Shown here: piece after piece, positions 4,268-5,668 of the stretch
How positions within the stretch are numbered: the stretch's first letter is position 1
Layout: every line of letters starts with the position of its first letter
Origin: Actinomycetota bacterium
GTDB taxonomy: Bacteria > Actinomycetota > Acidimicrobiia > Acidimicrobiales > Ilumatobacteraceae
Direction of reading: 5' to 3'
DNA length: 5,668 nt
Assembly (NCBI GenBank): GCA_005788205.1
Contig: SXYT01000131.1
Location: forward strand, 1-5,668
Translations under genes and position numbers: made by a program
Notes under the pieces: generated by a model
The model's input: the letters and a program-made list of their open reading frames with translations, nothing else
Told to the model about the DNA's origin: nothing
Databases searched by the model: none

Positions 4268-5668
4268 CTACTTGTAGCTGCGGGTCGGCTTGCCCTTGCC
4301 GCGTGCAGCAGGGCCGCCGCGCCTGGCAGGCGGGCGTGAGCCACCGCGGTTGTCGTTGCCGTAACGGCCACGTGCACCGGCAGGGGAGCCGGGACGGCTT
4401 CCCTGGGGGCGGTCGTCGTCGCGGCGCGGCCTGTCGTCATCGCGACGGGGACGGTCATCTCGCCTGTCGTCACGGTTGAAGGTGCGGGGGCGGTCGTCGT
4501 CGCGGCGCGGCCTGTCGTCATCGCGACGGGGACGGTCATCTCGCCTGTCGTCACGGTTGAAGGTGCGGGGGCGGTCGTCGTCGCGGCGCGGCCTGTCGTC
4601 ACGCTCGAAGCTGCGCGGCCTGTCGTCGCGCCGGTTGTCGCTGCGGCCGCGGTGCCCGCCGCCGTTGCGGTGGCGCGGGCCCCCGGAACGCGGCTGGCGC
4701 TCCTTTTTCGACTCCTCGATGCTCGGCATCTCGCGAAACGCGCGCTCACCCGGGGCGATGAACGTGAGCAGTTCGTGGCCGACGGTCACCTTGGTGTTGG
4801 TGGGGTCGATCCCGGCGTCCTTGGCCAGGCGCTTCACGTGGCGCCGCTGGTTCTCTGTGACCATGGTGACGACGGTGCCCTCGGCACCCGCACGCGCGGT
4901 GCGACCGGAGCGGTGGAGAAACGCCTTGTGCTCCTCCGGCGGGTCGGCATGGATCACGATCGCGATGTCGTCCACGTGGATACCGCGGGCGGCGATGTCG
5001 GTTGCCACCAATGTGTCGGCCTTGCCGTTGGAGAACGCCGCGAGATTGCGCGCGCGCACCATCTGGCTGAGGTCACCGTGCAGTTCCACGCTGGGCACGC
5101 CGGCCTTGATGAGTGCGATCGTGAGCTTGCGCGCGCCGTGCTTCGTCCGGGTGAACACGAGTGACTTGCCCGGCGCGGCGCACAGGTCCGCGATCACCTT
5201 GAAGCGGTCGTCCTGGGAGACGTGGAAGAAGTGGTGCGTCATGGTGAGCTCCTCTTCCTCCGGAGTCTCGATCTCGTGAGTCACGGGGTTCTCGATGAAA
5301 TTGCGCACCACCTTGTCGATGCCGCGGTCGAGCGTGGCGGAGAACAGCATGTGCTGGGCGCCGCGCGGGATCTCGTTCAGGATCTGGGTGACGTGCTCGA
5401 GGAACCCGAGCTCTGCCATGTGGTCGGCTTCGTCGAGAATGACGATCTCGATGTCGTCAAGTTGGACGTGACCGGACTCGAGCAGGTCGACGAAGCGGCC
5501 GGGGCAGGCCACCACGATGTCGGTGCCATTGCGCATGGCCTCGATCTGCTTGCCGTACCCGACGCCGCCGTAGACAACGGCGGACGTCATGTCGAGAGTG
5601 CGTGCGAGAGGGTTGATGACGTCGCGCACCTGGTTGGCGAGTTCGCGCGTCGGGACGAGCACGAGCGC
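4268..5668 (-). CDS. DEAD-box ATP-dependent RNA helicase, N-terminus cut by the window edge
   Basis: The frame stays open to the window edge; 466 C-terminal residues are visible and the true start lies outside. Such helicases use ATP to remodel RNA in ribosome assembly, mRNA decay or cold adaptation. Numbered from the first visible residue, the motifs are Ia PTRELA (6-11), Ib in the form CPGR instead of TPGR (55-58), II DEAD (79-82), III SAT (110-112), IV LVFTRTK (170-176), V ATDIAARGIHVDD (222-234, with H where ARGID is usual) and VI HRSGRTARAG (252-261). The Q motif and the Walker A motif I are outside the window. The apparent start GTG at 5662 is a valine inside motif Ia, not a start. After the second RecA domain (ending at about 315) comes a tail of about 150 residues: a basic Gly/Arg part (325-346), an Arg/Asp repeat part (347-421) and a basic RGG-like end (423-466). 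The family is certain; the subfamily and RNA targets are not. Confidence 0.97.
   Translation of the reverse strand, partial: ALVLVPTRELANQVRDVINPLARTLDMTSAVVYGGVGYGKQIEAMRNGTDIVVACPGRFVDLLESGHVQLDDIEIVILDEADHMAELGFLEHVTQILNEIPRGAQHMLFSATLDRGIDKVVRNFIENPVTHEIETPEEEELTMTHHFFHVSQDDRFKVIADLCAAPGKSLVFTRTKHGARKLTIALIKAGVPSVELHGDLSQMVRARNLAAFSNGKADTLVATDIAARGIHVDDIAIVIHADPPEEHKAFLHRSGRTARAGAEGTVVTMVTENQRRHVKRLAKDAGIDPTNTKVTVGHELLTFIAPGERAFREMPSIEESKKERQPRSGGPRHRNGGGHRGRSDNRRDDRPRSFERDDRPRRDDDRPRTFNRDDRRDDRPRRDDDRPRRDDDRPRTFNRDDRRDDRPRRDDDRPRRDDDRPQGSRPGSPAGARGRYGNDNRGGSRPPARRGGPAARGKGKPTRSYK
4405..4601. repeat. perfect 81-bp in-frame tandem repeat, 2.4 copies
   Basis: Copy 1 spans 4405-4485 and copy 2 spans 4486-4566; they are identical base for base. 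A third partial copy (4567-4601) matches the first 35 bases and then diverges. It rejoins a degenerate version of the unit's end (TTC-GAG-like codons in place of TTC-AAC), so it seems to lack about 10 codons of the unit. The period equals 27 codons, so the helicase reading frame is preserved. Each unit encodes 11 Arg, 10 Asp, 3 Pro and one Thr-Phe-Asn landmark (369-371 and 396-398 of the visible protein), with no lysine. Inside the unit the short RDD(D)RP motifs use many different Arg codons, including AGG and CGA, so they are old, while the 81-bp duplication itself must be recent or kept homogeneous. Confidence 0.95.

Noticed and set aside
3616..4479. Plus-strand open frame of 287 codons antisense to ALDH and the helicase tail
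   Set aside because: It spans the intergenic region and two genes with clear motifs on the other strand, and its composition is typical of a shadow frame.
4405..4601. The repeat array as a CRISPR
   Set aside because: The copies are contiguous with no unique spacers, and the period keeps a protein reading frame.
4213..4749. Minus-strand overlapping frame with Thr/Ala repeats across the helicase tail
   Set aside because: The repeated peptide only reflects the 81-bp DNA repeat read in another frame. The tail frame continuous with the helicase motifs is the real one.
5660..5662. GTG at 5662 as the start of the helicase
   Set aside because: It lies inside motif Ia, after in-frame A-L codons that reach the window edge. 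Motif I would be missing, so the true start is beyond the window.

Overview
The window is GC-rich with dense, tightly packed genes. It looks like chromosomal DNA from an actinobacterium (Actinomycetota). The evidence is a predicted coenzyme F420-dependent luciferase-like oxidoreductase, -10 elements of TANNNT type without recognisable -35 boxes, two starts that look leaderless, and an actinobacterial style of DEAD-box helicase (CPGR and ARGIH motif variants). A finer placement is not supported. I see no phage, IS, CRISPR or plasmid signature; this is ordinary core or housekeeping DNA with a few unusual details.

Layout, left to right: (1) positions 1-42 hold the 5' part of a tRNA-Gly(UCC) on the minus strand, cut by the window edge. 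(2) Positions 60-659 hold a DedA-family membrane protein on the minus strand, ending 17 bp before the tRNA. (3) Positions 704-1744 hold a CorA-family divalent-cation channel on the minus strand, whose signature GMN reads GQN. (4) A divergent intergenic region of 86 bp (1745-1830) seems to contain two back-to-back promoters. (5) Positions 1831-2730 hold a predicted F420-dependent LLM oxidoreductase on the plus strand. (6) Only 18 bp further on, converging with it, lies a CddD-like aldehyde dehydrogenase at 2749-4176 on the minus strand. (7) Upstream of that, after 91 bp containing a strong hairpin and a putative promoter, is a DEAD-box RNA helicase on the minus strand (4268 to the window end). 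It lacks its N-terminus and has a long low-complexity tail containing a perfect 81-bp tandem duplication.

How the genes relate: no single pathway joins them. The LLM oxidoreductase and the aldehyde dehydrogenase could act on successive oxidation states of one substrate, but they are convergent, not co-transcribed, so this is only a guess. CorA and DedA run in the same direction 44 bp apart, yet each has its own promoter-like element placed for a leaderless transcript. The helicase and the aldehyde dehydrogenase also share a strand, but the hairpin, -10-like element and strong Shine-Dalgarno between them suggest separate transcription units. No stretch longer than 91 bp lacks a gene.

I did not find a convincing new multi-gene system. 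The observations most worth checking are the perfect in-frame 81-bp repeat that builds an Arg/Asp mixed-charge tail on the helicase, the GQN filter in the CorA homologue, and the matching leaderless-promoter geometry of corA and dedA.
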